Shown piece after piece: positions 47,754-48,392 of a stretch of 48,392 nt of DNA. Within the stretch, counting starts at the first letter, position 1, and each line of letters begins with the position of its first letter. The stretch covers positions 1 to 48,392 of the forward strand of contig NZ_JOCB01000061.1 of NCBI RefSeq assembly GCF_000718775.1, in the 5' to 3' direction. Below the pieces are notes generated by a model that worked only from the letters and a program-made list of their open reading frames with translations, did no database searches and had not been told where the DNA came from. The translations under genes were made by a program, and so were the position numbers. Source of the stretch: Streptomyces sp. NRRL S-31. Lineage in GTDB: Bacteria > Actinomycetota > Actinomycetes > Streptomycetales > Streptomycetaceae.

Positions 47754-48392
47754 ATGTCACCGGACTCGTCAACCCTCGGCCCCGCGCTCCCGGACATCCT
47801 CCACACCACGGACTCGGTGCCCGCCCGGCACCGACGGGCCTACTGGCGCGAGGCGCTGTCCCAGGCGTCCTGGGCGGACCGGGGGGTGCCCGACGAGGTG
47901 GGGCGCGGTGCGGTCGCGGCGTGGATGCTGGGCCCGCTCCGGGCCGTCGCGGTGGAGGGCGATCCGTTGCGGGCGGTGCGGACCCGGCGGCTGATCGCGG
48001 CCAGCGACAACGAGGATTTCGTGGTCGTGAAGCTGCTGAGCAGGGGCGTCGCACGGATCGAGCAGGACGGCCGGGACGCGGTCCTGGAGCCGGGGCAGCT
48101 CTTCGTCTACGACATGGCGCGGCCCGTCCAGCTGACCTTCCCCGAGCGGTTCCGGACGAAGTCCCTGGTGCTGCCGCGCGAGGTGCTGGGCCTGAGCGAG
48201 TCCGACCTCCAGCGGATCACGGCCGTGCCGCTCGGCTCGGAGTCGGCGCTCGGGGCGCTGCTGACACCGTTCCTGTCCCGGCTGGTCGACACGGCGTCGA
48301 CGTATCCGCAGCGCACCGGCGAGTCGATCGCCCGGAACGTGGTGGACCTGGTGCAGACCCTGGCCGAGGAGCGTCTGGGCCGGAGCGCCCCG
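47754..48392 (+). CDS. AraC-type regulator, N-terminal part (runs off the window)
   Basis: The first 213 codons are present. The sequence has ARHRRAYWREALSQ, then a cupin-like sensing domain (VVVKLLSRGVARIEQDGRDA, LEPGQLFVYDMARPVQLTFP, FRTKSLVLPREVL), which is the AraC-binding-like domain of streptomycete regulators. The HTH should lie beyond 48392. An A/T-rich AAATTTTTT run lies directly upstream of the ATG, and a clear ribosome-binding site (GAAGGG) is about 15 bases away. Confidence 0.8.
   Translation, partial: MSPDSSTLGPALPDILHTTDSVPARHRRAYWREALSQASWADRGVPDEVGRGAVAAWMLGPLRAVAVEGDPLRAVRTRRLIAASDNEDFVVVKLLSRGVARIEQDGRDAVLEPGQLFVYDMARPVQLTFPERFRTKSLVLPREVLGLSESDLQRITAVPLGSESALGALLTPFLSRLVDTASTYPQRTGESIARNVVDLVQTLAEERLGRSAP

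Overview
The window looks like a Streptomyces chromosome arm or a close relative. Base composition is very GC-rich with third-position GC in nearly every gene, GTG starts are common, gene junctions are often ATGA or GTGA, and many families are streptomycete types (SpoIIE-type phosphatases, STAS proteins, HATPase anti-sigma-like proteins, TraR/DksA proteins, a trypco1 protein, a PknG-like kinase). No rRNA, tRNA or CRISPR array was recognised. The last gene runs off the right end.

Layout. 1-4450: a PAS/SpoIIE phosphatase, an SRPBCC protein, an HU-like protein, a small secreted protein, stress-type small proteins (a 56-aa hydrophobic protein and CsbD) and a rifamycin ADP-ribosyltransferase (arr). 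4530-6720: a patch bracketed by remnants of IS630-like and IS5-like transposases, holding a GNAT acetyltransferase and a divergent HxlR regulator/alpha-beta hydrolase pair. 6729-7687: Smr-domain protein and a GNAT. 7717-11551: a partner-switch cluster in which a SpoIIE phosphatase, a CarH-like cobalamin-binding protein and a STAS protein are translationally coupled, with another STAS gene divergent. 11640-14215: GNAT, a secreted protein, a small Cys protein and two membrane proteins.

14288-22134 (minus strand) is a six-gene operon: trypsin-like protease, PknG-like kinase with zinc ribbons, vWA protein, four-helix membrane protein, solute-binding lipoprotein and trypco1 protein. It reads as an extracellular-ligand sensing and signalling system that resembles mycobacterial GlnH-GlnX-PknG combined with conflict-system components. 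22447-24224: TetR repressor and divergent Gfo/Idh/MocA oxidoreductase sharing two palindromic operators.

24388-37898 is an accessory stretch with lower GC in places and gene fragments at its edges. It holds a broken lipoprotein gene, a GNAT, a large TPR-type regulator, a coupled trio ending in a HATPase, a Cys-motif protein, a DUF6082-like protein, a zinc metallopeptidase coupled to a two-HTH regulator, and then an operon (32858-37588) of a diverged thymidylate-synthase homologue, a 51-aa peptide, an HhH-GPD glycosylase, a cobalamin-type radical SAM enzyme, a thymidylate-kinase-like kinase and a Nudix hydrolase. That operon is the strongest candidate for an undescribed system: a dedicated pathway making or handling a modified pyrimidine nucleotide.

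37964-48392: a hypothetical protein, a 1190-aa CHAT-domain protein, an operon of two TraR/DksA proteins and a short MreB-like ATPase, a NarL-type two-component system, a secreted sphingomyelinase-like phosphodiesterase, a DUF1304 membrane protein and the N-terminal part of an AraC-type regulator.
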